NCBI GenBank assembly: GCA_963575745.1
Contig: CAUYUJ010015013.1
Coordinates: 90,642 to 154,641, forward strand
Reading direction: 5' to 3'
Source of the DNA: Prorocentrum cordatum
Taxonomy: Eukaryota > Sar > Dinophyceae > Prorocentrales > Prorocentraceae
DNA length: 64,000 nt
The notes beneath the pieces were generated by a model. The model had not been told where the DNA came from. It saw nothing but the letters and a program-made list of their open reading frames with translations, and searched no databases. Shown here in pieces: positions 52,999-62,500 of the stretch. The position numbers and the translations under genes were made by a program. Numbering within the stretch: position 1 is the first letter of the stretch; every line of letters starts with the position of its first letter.

Positions 52999-55226
52999 CT
53001 ACAGCAACGAGAAGTCAGCCCCGCTAAGCACCGCCTTCGCTTTCCCGAGCGAGTCGATCTCCTCGGAGCGGGCCTCCTGGCGGGCCTCAAAGTATTTCAG
53101 CAACCAATCACACTCCGCATGCAGCTCTGAGATGTACTTTTCGGTCATCATCAGATCCCTGGTGCCCATCTTTTCGGCCTCGGTGTGCTTCTCCAGGGCT
53201 GCCTCCAGGTCCGCCTTCAAGGCACCCTTCTCGGTGAGACCTTTGGAATCCTCGGTGCGCTTGGCAGCTGAGTCTGACATGAGAGCCTCGTAATCCTTCT
53301 GGCTGTTCTTCTCGTCCGTCTCTGCCTCGGTAATTTCTTTGTCCAAGTCCTTGATCAATAAGTCGATCATGGCCAGGACGCCGGCATTCTCGCCCGATTT
53401 CTTTGCGTACGAATCCCATGTCGCAGGTGGTGGCTCTACGGCGGTGTTCCGCTGCTGGTGGGATGAGACCTGCGCCAAAGTTACGCCCATGCTCTCTGCA
53501 GTCCGGTCCATGGTCGACAGCTCCACCTTCGCTGCTGGTTTGTACATCTTCGGGTTGTAGAATTTGTTCAGCCGGTTTTTCGCGAAGCCAAGGAGATTCT
53601 TCGCGGCAGAGTTAGAAGCGATCAACGCCTTGAACTCGTCGTGCTCTTCTTTTCGCAGTGCTGTGGCGGCAGCAACCATCTTATCCAAATCATTGATGGC
53701 GTCCCCCAATTTCTTGATGTCCTCCTTGGCAGCGGCGATGCCTTCCTGTGCGTTGGCGATGGCCGTTTCAGCGTCGGAGACGTCCCGCTGCAATCCTTTC
53801 TTCTTATCGTCAGCGTCATCGAACTGCTTGCCGCAATACTCCTTCTTGCCATCATCGTCGACCTGCTCGCGCTTCAGAGTCGCGACCATACCGTCAATCA
53901 TCGCAATCACTTTCTCGAAGCCGATCTTCTTGCCACTCATCGCCAGCATGATGACGTCCAGGTCCGCACGGCTCCTAGGACGAGCCGCCCTCCGAAGGAG
54001 ACCGAGGGCGCGAGCGCGCACAGCAGCGGACCTGCGCTCCACCTGCACGAACGCGGCACTCGCAGCCGGAAGAGTCTTCTTGAACAGCTCGAGGGCATCG
54101 TCATCATTCAGAATCTTGATGGTCTCGGCGATCGCGACGAGCTCCTCCTGGCGGGTCTTGCTCCGCTCCTCCCACTCCGCGTCCTTGGAGGCGCAGCCCT
54201 GCTCCAGCTCCTTCAGCACCGCCTGGTCCTCCAGCAGCTGCGCCTCGGTGTCCGAGAGGTCGCTCTTCAGCTCGACGATCGAGACCCCGAGCTCCCCGGA
54301 CCGCTGGGTTTTCGACTCGATCTGCGCCGTGAGGGCGTCGACCTCCTTCCTCTTGGCGGACATGAGTTCCTCGTAGGTCTTGGCTGCTGCGCTCTCGTCG
54401 CTGGTCGCATCGGCCAGGCTCTTGGCCATCTCGTCGCCCAGCTGCTTGAGCAGACCTGTGATCTCCCCGCTGCTGGGCGCATAGTCTTAGGTCGGGCGTG
54501 TCCCCCGACAGGCGGATTTTGGACGATGATTTTTTCTTAAAGTCCAAAAGGATTCAGATATAGTCAAAGCTAATGTGTTACTGTTATTGAATATTCCTCC
54601 TGTAGAGGGACAGGCCCGACTTAAGCATAGTCGGAGCTCTGCTTGCCAGACAGGAAGGAGAGGAGCTCGTCGCGGTCCTCATCGGACATCTCCTGCTGCC
54701 TGAGCACGGCCCTCTTGAGGGCTTGAGCTCCGCCAGTCTGGAGGAATCCGCCAGCCGCGCCCTTCTCGAGTGCCGCCACCGCTTTCTTCACAGCGTCGAT
54801 GTTGGCAGACAGGTCTGCCGATTCGGATGCGAAGGCTGCTGCTTCCCTCTCCCGGATGGCCGAGGCGTCAGCTATGGCCGTCTTTGCGTCAGCGCGGTCC
54901 ACCTGTGCCTGCTTAAGGTCCGCTTTCAGCTGGGCCAGCTGCTCCTCGGAGGAGGTGATGTCGGAAGCCAGCTGTGGAGACTTCGCGTTGGCGGACTGGA
55001 TGCTGGTCTCCAGGTCCCCCTTCCCTGTGCGGCAATAACAAACAAACTTCTTGTACAGCGCCTCATCTTCTTCGCCTTCCTTGGTAACCTTCTTCTGCAT
55101 TGCCTGTAGCAAGTTGACCACTTTGCGGACTGGATTTGCGGACGCCTGCTCCGAAGCATGCTGAACCACCGCCTGCGCGGCAGCCACAATAATCACCAAG
55201 ACTGGGGCGGCGAACTTCTTGAACAT
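52999..55226 (-). CDS. Secreted acidic coiled-coil protein, two exons split by an introner
   Basis: Exon 1 is 55226-54625 and exon 2 is 54478-52999; joined they give 693 codons. The N-terminus is a signal peptide (MFKKFAAPVLVIIVAAAQAV), then ANPVRKVVNLLQAMQKKVT and a CxC site (KFVCYCRTGKGD). Long charged coiled coils follow, with an FLQTGG linker near residue 167. Exon 2 contains EYCGKQFDDADDKKKGLQRD, GFAKNRLNKFYNPKMYKPAA and many E/K/D heptads, ending SGADFSLL. Reading through the 138-bp insertion would stop at once (SSDYA-stop), but removing it plus one 8-bp duplication gives SSDYAPSSGEITGLLKQLGD in frame. Repeated Lys/Glu coiled-coil proteins with YNPKxYK are common in dinoflagellates with no firm function. 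Signal peptide, acidity and coiled coils recall ciliate trichocyst-matrix proteins, which is only a hypothesis. A candidate splice-leader acceptor (TCATTGCAG) lies 8 bases before the ATG. Confidence 0.8.
54487..54624. mobile_element. Introner: TIR element acting as an intron, with 8-bp target duplication
   Basis: 138 bp. Left end TTAGGTCGGGCGTGTCCCCC, right end TAGAGGGACAGGCCCGACTT plus AA, inverted repeats of about 26 bp with few mismatches. Identical 8-bp flanks GCATAGTC at 54479-54486 and 54625-54632. The coding frame of the surrounding gene is continuous only if the element and one flank copy are removed. On the gene strand no boundary within the duplication gives GT-AG; one register gives AC...AG, with the AG formed by element plus duplication. 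Confidence 0.88.
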
Positions 55227-55418
55227 CGCCGGAGCTGCAATGAGTCTGATAATGGGCGTGATTGAAAAGATTTAAGCTTCAGCCAAAAAGCTACGGAGGA
55301 GGAGTAGGGGGAGCGCACAACTCCGCATGATGGGTTCGTCAGCTGACCTGGCCATGGAACAAACGGCGAGCAGTGGCAGAGAAAGCAGCAGTGGCTGTCG
55401 CGCTCGATCGCACTATCC

Positions 55419-55460
55419 TTAAGTCGGGCGTGTCCCCCTACAGAGGGATTTTGAACGATG
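55419..55460. mobile_element. Introner-like element, left end only
   Basis: TTAAGTCGGGCGTGTCCCCC then TACAGAGGGATTTTGAACGA, running into a G-rich repeat. No right end seen. Confidence 0.65.
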
Positions 55461-55499
55461 CAGGGAAAGGCGGGAGAGTCCGCTTTGCAGATGGGCGCT

Positions 55500-55780
55500 C
55501 TGCAAGGGGAGGGGGGGGGGCCAGGAGATAGGGGGGGGGGACAGGAGAGAGGGGGGGGGGGACAATGAGAGGTGAGAGCAAAGGGGGGGGGGAGAAGAGG
55601 GTGGGGTGGGCGGATAGTGATAGGGTGGGGGGAAGCAGGATAGAGGGAAGGGGGGGGTGAGGGGGGGTTGTACCAGTAGAGATGGGTGGGGGGGGGGGCA
55701 GGAGAGGAGGGGATGGGGGGGGGGACCAGGGGGGGACAGGGAAATGGAGAAGGAGAAGAAGGGGGTGGGGGGGGCGGGAT
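55500..55780. repeat. G-run repeats (GGGGGGGGACAGGAGA type)
   Basis: Many poly-G runs separated by short spacers at irregular spacing. Potential G-quadruplex-forming strand. Non-coding. Confidence 0.8.
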
Positions 55781-55781
55781 C

Positions 55782-55824
55782 ATCACCATCTCCATCACCA
55801 CCACCATCACCATCGTCACATCAC

Positions 55825-55907
<83 letters not shown>
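55782..55907. repeat. (CAT)n/(CAC)n microsatellite
   Basis: CACCATCACCATC passing into a pure ATC/CAT array of about 85 bp. Confidence 0.95.
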
Positions 55908-55909
<2 letters not shown>

Positions 55910-56112
55910 GCGCCGGCCCCAAACCGCCTTCCCCCCGCGGAGCGGCTGTAACCCCGACGAGAGACCGGGGGGCGGCGATGGGCGCAAGCCCAAGGAATTC
56001 AAAACTGACCAAAGGAACATCTTTTCTCCACGGCAGCGCAGACTCCTGAGGGGGGCCTCAGCCCCCGAAAGATGCAGGGAGGCCCCGTTCGTCGAGGCCT
56101 ACCTGCACGTGC
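55908..56112. repeat. 205-bp direct repeat, outer copy (possible B2 of the DIRS-like element)
   Basis: Starts TCGCGCCGGCCCCAAACCGC and ends GGCCTACCTGCACGTGCCC. Almost identical to 56233-56437; I see one difference (GAGGGGGG versus GAGAGGGG). It lies outside the recombinase gene's 3' end. Confidence 0.85.
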
Positions 56113-56232
56113 CCTGGCAGCGGCTCCAGCAGAGATAGAATACAGAAGAGGACGGAGGAGAGGAGGAGGAGGAGCCAAAATGACGTCGGGGGCGGCTACG
56201 ATAGGGGAGCGATAATGTGACGCACATCCAAT

Positions 56233-56437
56233 CGCGCCGGCCCCAAACCGCCTTCCCCCCGCGGAGCGGCTGTAACCCCGACGAGAGACCGGGGGGCGGC
56301 GATGGGCGCAAGCCCAAGGAATTCAAAACTGACCAAAGGAACATCTTTTCTCCACGGCAGCGCAGACTCCTGAGAGGGGCCTCAGCCCCCGAAAGATGCA
56401 GGGAGGCCCCGTTCGTCGAGGCCTACCTGCACGTGCC
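56233..56437. repeat. 205-bp direct repeat, inner copy (possible B1 of the DIRS-like element)
   Basis: Near-identical to 55908-56112. The 120 bp between the two copies (56113-56232) would be the A2 segment in a split-direct-repeat structure. I did not find an A1 counterpart upstream of the element, where the assembly has a gap and microsatellites. Confidence 0.85.
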
Positions 56438-56552
56438 CACACTACCCAACTTCCGTTTGGTGCGGCTAGCCGAGGGTGGGAGTCGAGCAGAGCGAGACAC
56501 GGGAGGGCCAAAATATTCAAGAATCTGCGCTGGGAGCCGCTGTGAAATCTTA

Positions 56553-57530
56553 TCAGAAAGCTGCAGCTGGCTGGCGAGAGAGCGAGGACCGATTGCGGAG
56601 CATCCCAGCTGGCTTCGAATAACGCAGCACAGAAGATCGGCTGAGCCACCTCCCTCGAGCCTGGAGCCTGTCAGCATCATCTTTAAACCACCAAGCATCG
56701 TGACTAGGACCGGCATGCCGAAAGGCATGAGGCGTGAGGGGAAGCTTCTCAGAAAAATGCGATCGGCGAAACTGGCGGCACAACTGTTCCCACTGAGCGA
56801 GTGAGAGGTCGAGGAGGGGACCGGAGGTGGAGGATCGGGCGAGGGTGAGGACAAGCTTGGAGACCCACTCCCTATCATGAGCGCCCACTACTGTTGAAGC
56901 ATCATACTGGAAGTTTTTCGCGGGCACATCCTGCGAGGCTGGCGCAACCGTCACGACGACCGGGTCTCCTGCACGACGCGGCAGCGAGACGCGGTCAGCG
57001 GCCAGCTGCAGGGCTTCCGACGGCCGGAGGTAACAGTCCACCGCGATCCAGGCGGCAGCGGCGGCCACCTTGCCCAGGTGCCCGCAGTTGTGGAACCAGA
57101 AGTCTGTGCAGAGCCAGATGATCTCCAGCGGCAACGAGTCCCTCACCTTGTCGGGGTTCGCTCGGCCAAATCCGTGGAGGGCAGCACGAGCGAGAGGGGG
57201 CGTCGTTGGCGATCGGGCTGGCAACCCGATGCAGTAGGCCGTGCCGAACACGGCGTACCGGGCGGCGCTCACGCTGTCGCCGCGAAGGAACAGCATGTCG
57301 AGGTAGCCGTCGAGGACGCGGTCCCACCCGTCAGCGGTGGCGGGCAGCTGCCCGTGGAGGCCCGCCCAGGCCCGCACGTCAGAGAAGGCCCGGCGGTAAG
57401 CCGAAGCCGTGGCCGGCCGCACAGCCGCCCGCCGGCAGACGCCCGGCTCGGACCCGTGGTGGCGCTCGCGCGCGGCAGCGCGGCGCCGCCGCTCTCGCCG
57501 CTGCTCGTCGGGCTCGACGATGGGCGGCAA
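56553..57530 (-). CDS. Tyrosine recombinase of the DIRS-like element
   Basis: The frame is open from further upstream without a trustworthy start; the domain begins about EPDEQRRERRRRAAARERHH. The N-terminal core-binding part includes ATASAYRRAFSDVRAWAGLH. Catalytic-domain residues: DCYLRPSEALQLAADRV (box I Arg), TPHAFRHAGPSHDAW (HxxRH of box II, about 56695-56750), RGRWLSRSSVLRYSKPAG (Trp in place of the second His, then the nucleophile Tyr near 56620). These are the marks of the phage-integrase/YR fold. It would integrate a circular cDNA without making target duplications. The stop is at 56553, upstream of the 205-bp direct repeats. Confidence 0.8.
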   Translation of the reverse strand: MPPIVEPDEQRRERRRRAAARERHHGSEPGVCRRAAVRPATASAYRRAFSDVRAWAGLHGQLPATADGWDRVLDGYLDMLFLRGDSVSAARYAVFGTAYCIGLPARSPTTPPLARAALHGFGRANPDKVRDSLPLEIIWLCTDFWFHNCGHLGKVAAAAAWIAVDCYLRPSEALQLAADRVSLPRRAGDPVVVTVAPASQDVPAKNFQYDASTVVGAHDREWVSKLVLTLARSSTSGPLLDLSLAQWEQLCRQFRRSHFSEKLPLTPHAFRHAGPSHDAWWFKDDADRLQARGRWLSRSSVLRYSKPAGMLRNRSSLSRQPAAAF

Positions 57531-58068
57531 AGGCCTCGAGCTCGACGGTCCAGTGGTCCCCGTCCCAGTGCTCGATCGCGCCCTCCCAGCCGAGCCGACA
57601 CCTCGACCCGACTGGCGCGAGGTCCACGCGTCGCCCGCCGGGCCCGCTCTCGACGCCCGCCGCGGCTGCCAGGCGTCGCTCCCAGCAGGTGGCGAGGGGA
57701 GCCTCCCGCGCCCGGCGCCAGGCCCTCGGCGGGGCGGCATGCCCGAGCACGTCTGCAAGAGCGCGGCACAGCTCAGGAGGATAAGCCGCAGCGTAGGCGG
57801 CGCGCCACTCCGAGGGCTGGCCCGCCAGTCGGACTTCCCCCTGGAGCCGGACGTGCGGCGCCCCGGGGCACGGGCAGCGCCGCGCGAGCCCCCCGGCGGA
57901 GGGCAGGGTGGTGGCGATGGCCGTCGGCTTCTTCCAGGGGGCGCCGAACGCGCACATGTCGAAGACCAGGTGCGCGGCGCCGAGCTTCCTGAGGGCTCGG
58001 GCGATCCCTCGGTGCAGAGAGGCCGGCGAACCGGGGCTGGGGAAGGGGCAACCACGTGGACAGCCCAT
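57520..58068 (-). pseudogene. C-terminal part of the methyltransferase-like domain
   Basis: A second minus frame, opening at ATG 58068 or one codon block earlier (CFNRMGCPRG), contains AHLVFDMCAFGAPWKKPTAI, HVRLQGEVRLAGQPSEWRAA and AYPPELCRALADVLG. The DxCxFGxPWxKPT block followed by a target-recognition-like segment and a YPPELC ending looks like the continuation of the ELFAGCG...TPC part. The link between 58240 and 58068 could be an intron, since the segment is AT-rich and a GTGCGT donor-like site lies near 58234, or an insertion. The frame gives way to the recombinase frame near 57.5 kb. Confidence 0.55.
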
Positions 58069-58084
58069 GCGGTTAAAGCAGAGC

Positions 58085-58236
58085 TCAAAGTCAATAGTTA
58101 GTTAATTGATATATTCGTATATTGTTGGGTTATGTAAAAAATATTAGATAAGCCTTATGGGGGCATGAGCTCTTGAAGATCATCTGACCTGGCAGGTAGG
58201 GGGGTCGCTGCCCTTATACCCTACTACGCACCTCGT
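58085..58236. other. AT-rich interruption between the two methyltransferase-like frames
   Basis: Contains TTAGTTAATTGATATATTCG and TATGTAAAAAATATTAGATA, strikingly AT-rich against the GC-rich element around it. It separates two frames of one apparent domain, so it may be an intron or a later insertion. No TIR like the other families was found. Confidence 0.5.
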
Positions 58237-60707
58237 CGAAGGCGGAGAAGCCAACCCAGTAGTCCGGGCCGGTGTCCACCCCGTGCACGGCGTGCCGAGC
58301 AGAACGGCCCAGATGGCCCCCGCCCGAATCCACCGCACAACTTCTGTAGCAACTTTACGATTGAGAAGATCGTGATGCCGACCGTGGCGCACATCGACAG
58401 GAACTGCGACGCGGAGGCCCAGCTCGGCGGCGGCGGCTGTCGCCCGCCCGCACCCGGCAAAGAGCTCCACGACGGCGGGTCGGGCCCGAGCGACGTCAGG
58501 GACTCGGCGGCCTCCAGCTCGCGCTCGGCCGTCAGGTGGCCCCCGCAGGGTTCCTGACCGCGCCGGGCGGCCCATGAGGTCCTGCTGTCGGTCGTGGTCC
58601 GCCCCGGGGTCGGCGCCGGGGGAGGCAGCCGACGGTCCCAGGACCCTGGGCTCGGCGCCCGCGGCAGCCTCGCGCGGGCCCCGGGGCTCAGGAGCCGACC
58701 GCTCCCACTCTGGCCCGACGGCGGCCGCGAGGGGAAGCCCGCGAAGGCCTGCGCCTGAAACGCGCTGGCCAGGGCGCAGCCACCCTTGGTAGGCGAGCCT
58801 CGAATCCTCGTCGGACGGGTTCCTGTCGGTCTCCACGTAGCGCCGGTGCCAGTACAGGCCGCCGGCGAGCTGCGCGGCCGCTGCGCGCCGTACCAGCCCC
58901 AGCAGCTCCGCGTCCCGCGCCCGCCCTCGATCAAAGGCGAGGGTCTCCGCGAGGTTGTCCCCGAAGCTGAGGACGTGGTGGCCGTGCGAGCTCGGCTGCT
59001 CCAGCTCGCGGTGGAGCCCGAGGAGGGCGGCCCGCGCCTCCTTGCAGTGGATGGCGGCCTTCCGCCTCCAGCGACCCACCACCAGGCGCCTCCACCGCCT
59101 CGGCTCCACGAACGAGTCGGCGACCATGGGGACGAGGCCGGTGACCTCCCGCTGCACGCGCGGCTGCTTGCTGTGGTGCCGGTCGCCCGCGCGAACGACG
59201 CCCGGCTGCTCGTCGAGCTCGCGCTGGAGCGCAGAGTCCAGCTCCTCGTCGACCCACTCGGAGAACGAGCCGGGGGCCGGGGGGCCCGCCACCAGGCAGC
59301 CGCGCAGCGTCTCCAGGTCGGCTCGAGCCGTCGAGTCCGTCGGCTCCACGAAGCGCCAACGCTCACGCCAGACCGCAGTTGGCCAGAGCTCGGCGGGCGA
59401 CGCCTCGGCGCAGTGAAGCGCGTACCCCTCCGTCGACGCATCGCTGCAGTAACAGCGGGGCAGCATGGGCGCCGCGACGTCCACGTGCGAGAAGTGCACC
59501 AGCCCACGGGCAACCGCCAGCTCGTCCAGCACCGCGGGCGGCAGCCGGACCACGTCGCGACCACCAGTGCCCACGAACCTGTACGCCTCGCCGAAGCAGG
59601 CGAGGGCGCACCGCCGCAGGCTGAAGTGGTGCGCGAGATGGCCGAGGAGCTGCCGCACGTGGTCCCGGCAGAGCGACCTCCTGCGCAGCACCTCGCCGAG
59701 AGCCAGCCAGAGGCGCCAGGAACGCGTCGGCTTCTGGCGGACCCACCGCCGGGCCCCGTCGAACAGGAGTCCGATGGCTTCAAAGTCCTGCGTCGGATCC
59801 ACCCGCTCGTGGAGCACGAAGCCGGCCTTCTCGAGCTCGTCCACCACCTTCTGGTGCAGAGCGGCCACGGTGCTCCTGTCGGAGCCGAGGACGTTGGCGT
59901 TGTCCACGTACGTCGCGCAGACCGCGACACCCGGGCCCAGCGGAGGCGGCGGCTGCCTGTCGCCGACCAGCACCGACGGCAGACCCAGCGCCTCCTGCGC
60001 GCGTCTGCACGCCAGCGAGACGGCGCTGTGGCAGAAGTAGAGCGCCCAGCTCCACCCCATCGGCAACCCGCCGAAGCAAGCCTCCAGCGGGGTCTCCGGG
60101 GAGACCGGCACGTCGTGCCCGACCTCGGGGTCGAAGACGGCGTCGACGCCGACGTCGCCGGCGAGCCTGACGCGCCCCAGGCCGAAGTAGTGCGACACCG
60201 TCGGCGCCAGGAACTGGTAGAAGCCGTCCTGCAGGTCCACGGAGGCGCCCCACAGCGATGACCCCTCCGCGGCGGGCTCGCCCACGTACGCCGGGTCGAG
60301 TACCAACGACGCCATCGCGCTGTTGGTGGCGAGCCGCGAGTGGGGCGCTCGCCTGTGGAGCGCGTTGGCTGGCCGGCAGTCCAGCACCATACGCAGCATG
60401 CCCGTCTTCTTCTGCACGAAGAAGATCCCTGCTCGAGAGATGACCTTCCTCCGGTAGGTGATGAGCCCCGCCGCCTCCAGCTTCTCGAGGAGCCCGTCCA
60501 GCTGGTGGCGGCTGCGGAGGAGGCGCTGGTCCCAGTGCGGCAGGGTCGCTTCCTCCGGGAGCTCGTCGGAGCCGAGGGCGATCCGCTCGGGGTGGAGCAA
60601 AAACTCGCGAGCCTCGTCGTCCACCAGGTCCGCGGTGTCCCGCGGCCGGAGGGCTCCTCGAGTGACCGTGAGCTTCGTGCTGTCGTACGGCGCGACGCTG
60701 ATCGAGA
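58180..60707 (-). CDS. DIRS-like polyprotein: RT, RNase H and start of methyltransferase-like domain
   Basis: Open from the gap to 58180, with the N-terminus missing. RT landmarks: ISRAGIFFVQKKTGMLRMVL and DCRPANALH (fingers), WGASVDLQDGFYQFLA (motif A), ACFGGLPMGWSWALYF (motif B) and CATYVDNANVLG (motif C, YVDN in place of YxDD, near 59899-59910). RNase H landmarks: CYCSDASTEGYALHCAEA (Asp), HCKEARAALLGLHRELEQ (Glu), VLSFGDNLAETLAF (Asp) and ETDRNPSDEDSRLA. The last 100 residues carry VVELFAGCGRATAAAAELGL (SAM-binding motif I type) and LLGTPCTGWTPARTTG (a Pro-Cys motif as in C5-cytosine methyltransferases). The frame then runs into about 150 bp of AT-richer sequence and stops. Confidence 0.82.
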
Positions 60708-60807
60708 NNNNNNNNNNNNNNNNNNNNNNNNNNNNNNNNNNNNNNNNNNNNNNNNNNNNNNNNNNNNNNNNNNNNNNNNNNNNNNNNNNNNNNNNNNNNN
60801 NNNNNNN
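60708..60807. other. Assembly gap (100 N) followed by a CTC array
   Basis: Exactly 100 N, then (CTC)n 60808-60860. It cuts off the 5' part of the DIRS-like polyprotein. Confidence 0.98.
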
Positions 60808-60880
60808 CTCCTCCTCCTCCTCCTCCTCCTCCTCCTCCTCCTCCTCCTCCTCCTCCTCCTCGGGCTCCAATTCCTCCTTC

Positions 60881-61000
60881 TCCTCCAGCTCCTCCTGCCA
60901 GCACGCCGCCGCACGGCCGATCCCGGCAATCGAAAACGATGTTTCTCTACCCCCCCCCCCTGACTCTTCGACGGGAAGTCGAAGCCGTTCAGAAGAGGAG
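60881..61000. repeat. ~115-bp direct repeat, copy 1 (flanking a CTC block)
   Basis: CTCCTGCCAGCACGCCGCCG, CACGGCCGATCCCGGCAATC, then TGACTCTTCGACGGGAAGTC and GAAGCCGTTC. It matches 61961-62076 in order with about one change in ten. Confidence 0.8.
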
Positions 61001-61019
61001 GGAACGCCCCCTCCCCTCC

Positions 61020-61960
61020 TCTCCTCCTCCACCTCCTCCTCCGCCTCCTCCTCCCTCCTCCTCCTCCTCCTCCTCCTCCTCCTCCTCCTCCTCCTCCTCC
61101 TCCCCTCCTCTCCTCCTCCGCCCTCCCTCTTCCCTCTTCCTCTCCTCCTCCTCCTCCTCCTCCTCCTCCTCCTCCTCCTCCTCCTCCTCCTCCCTCCTTC
61201 CTCCTCCTCCTATCCAACTCGCAATTCTCCTCCTTCTCCTCCGCTCCTCCTCCTCTCCTCCTCCTGCCTCCTCCTCCTCTCCTCCTCCTCCTCCTCCTCC
61301 CTCCCTCCCTCCCTCCTCCTCCCTCCCTCCCTCCCTCCCTACCTCCTTCCCCTCCCTCCTCCTCCCCCTCACTAAACCGCCCTCCTCCCTATCTCGCTCC
61401 CTCCCCCCATCCTCCTCCTCCTCCTGCTCCTCCTCCTGTCTCCCCTCATCGTCTTCCTCCTCCTCCTACCTCCTCCTCCTCCTCCTCGTCCTCCTCCTCC
61501 TCCTCCTCCTCCTCTCCTCCTCCTCCTCGTCCTCGTCCTCGTCCTCTCCTCGCCCCTCCCCTTACCCCACCTCCCCTTCTCCAATCCTCCTCGTCCTCCT
61601 CGTGCTCCTCCGCGCCTCGTCCTCGTCCTCCTGCCGCCTCCTCCGCGCTCCTCCTCCTCCTTCTCGCTCCTCCTCTCACCGTCCACTCCTCCTCCTCCTC
61701 CTCTTCCTCCTCCTCCTCCTCCTCCTCCTCCTCCTCCTCCTCCTCCTCCTACGCCTCCTCCTCCCCCTCCCTCCTCCTCCCTTCTCCTCCTCCTCCACAT
61801 CCTCGCTCCTTCCCTCCTCCTCACCTCCCTCCTCCTCCCCTCCCCCCTCCTCCTCCTCCTCCTCCGCCTCGTCCTTCTCCACCTCCGCCTCCTCCGCCTC
61901 CTCCTCATCCTCCTCCATTTCCACCTCCTCCTCCTCCAGCTCCCCTTCCTCCTCCTCCTC
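61020..61960. repeat. CTC/CTCC mixed microsatellite block, ~940 bp
   Basis: Almost entirely CTC, CTCCTT, CCTCCCT and CTCGTC repeats. Long frames (up to 366 codons) are artificial. Confidence 0.95.
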
Positions 61961-62076
61961 CAGCTCCTTCTGCCAGCACGCCGCCGCACGGACGACCCAG
62001 GAAATCGCAAGCGATGGTTCGCTCCCCCCACCTCCTTGACTCTTCGACGGAAAATCGAAGCCGCTCGGAAGAAGGG
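61961..62076. repeat. ~115-bp direct repeat, copy 2
   Basis: TTCTGCCAGCACGCCGCCGC, ACGGACGACCCAGGAAATCG, TGACTCTTCGACGGAAAATC and GAAGCCGCTC. Pairs with 60881-61000, 1,080 bp away. Confidence 0.8.
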
Positions 62077-62203
62077 AAACCTTGGGATACATCTCCAGGG
62101 GGCCATTCGGACGCATCTCTATCGTGGATGGACGCCCCCGCGTCGTACATCCCAAGGTTGGGCCCATAAAGTATGGTCTATTCGGGAACCCAAAAAGCCT
62201 TGG

Positions 62204-62384
62204 GTACAGTCGAAGCGTTGACCTAAGGAACCCTAAATAAAGAACGAGGCCCCTTTTCTCGTAAGTTAAACTTCGGCTTCCCATTGAACACTGAAGGGAC
62301 ATCTTAGGCAATGTGTGGAACAATCAAGGAACATCGAGCCCCTCCCCAACGAAAAGAGTTCTCTCTTCAGCGCCCCGACTGTAC
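62204..62384. mobile_element. Second TIR family (GTACAG...CTGTAC), copy 3
   Basis: 181 bp with ends GTACAGTCGAAGCGTTGACC and CAGCGCCCCGACTGTAC. More diverged inside than copies 1 and 2, but all landmarks are in order. Confidence 0.82.
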
Positions 62385-62446
62385 GGGTCGACATATATCC
62401 TGTCAAGATGCCTCGGGTCCAAAACATTGGCGTCTTGATCTTGTTT

Positions 62447-62500
62447 TGGTCGGGCATCTCCTCCTAAAGGCGGAATTTGAACCAACCATAAAATAGACGA
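62447..62500. mobile_element. Introner-like element, degenerate left end
   Basis: TTGGTCGGGCATCTCCTCCT then AAAGGCGGAATTTGAACCA, an imperfect match to the family's left end. No right end was found. Confidence 0.45.

Larger units (their letters stand above)
55908..60707 (-). mobile_element. DIRS/Ngaro-like retroelement with methyltransferase-like domain
   Basis: On the minus strand the order is RT (60.7-59.8 kb), RNase H (59.5-58.8 kb), a C5-methyltransferase-like region (58.5-57.7 kb) and tyrosine recombinase (57.5-56.55 kb), then direct repeats at 56437-55908. The RT type (YVDN at motif C), the absence of a DDE integrase and the presence of a tyrosine recombinase place it with DIRS-type elements. 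The 5' end is lost in the 100-N gap. Frame changes at about 58.07-58.24 kb and about 57.5 kb show either introns or decay. Confidence 0.82.

Noticed and set aside
58224-61217. 997-codon minus frame parallel to the DIRS-like polyprotein
   Set aside because: A shadow frame (Ser/Arg/Trp-rich) of the RT-RNase H frame, without motifs.
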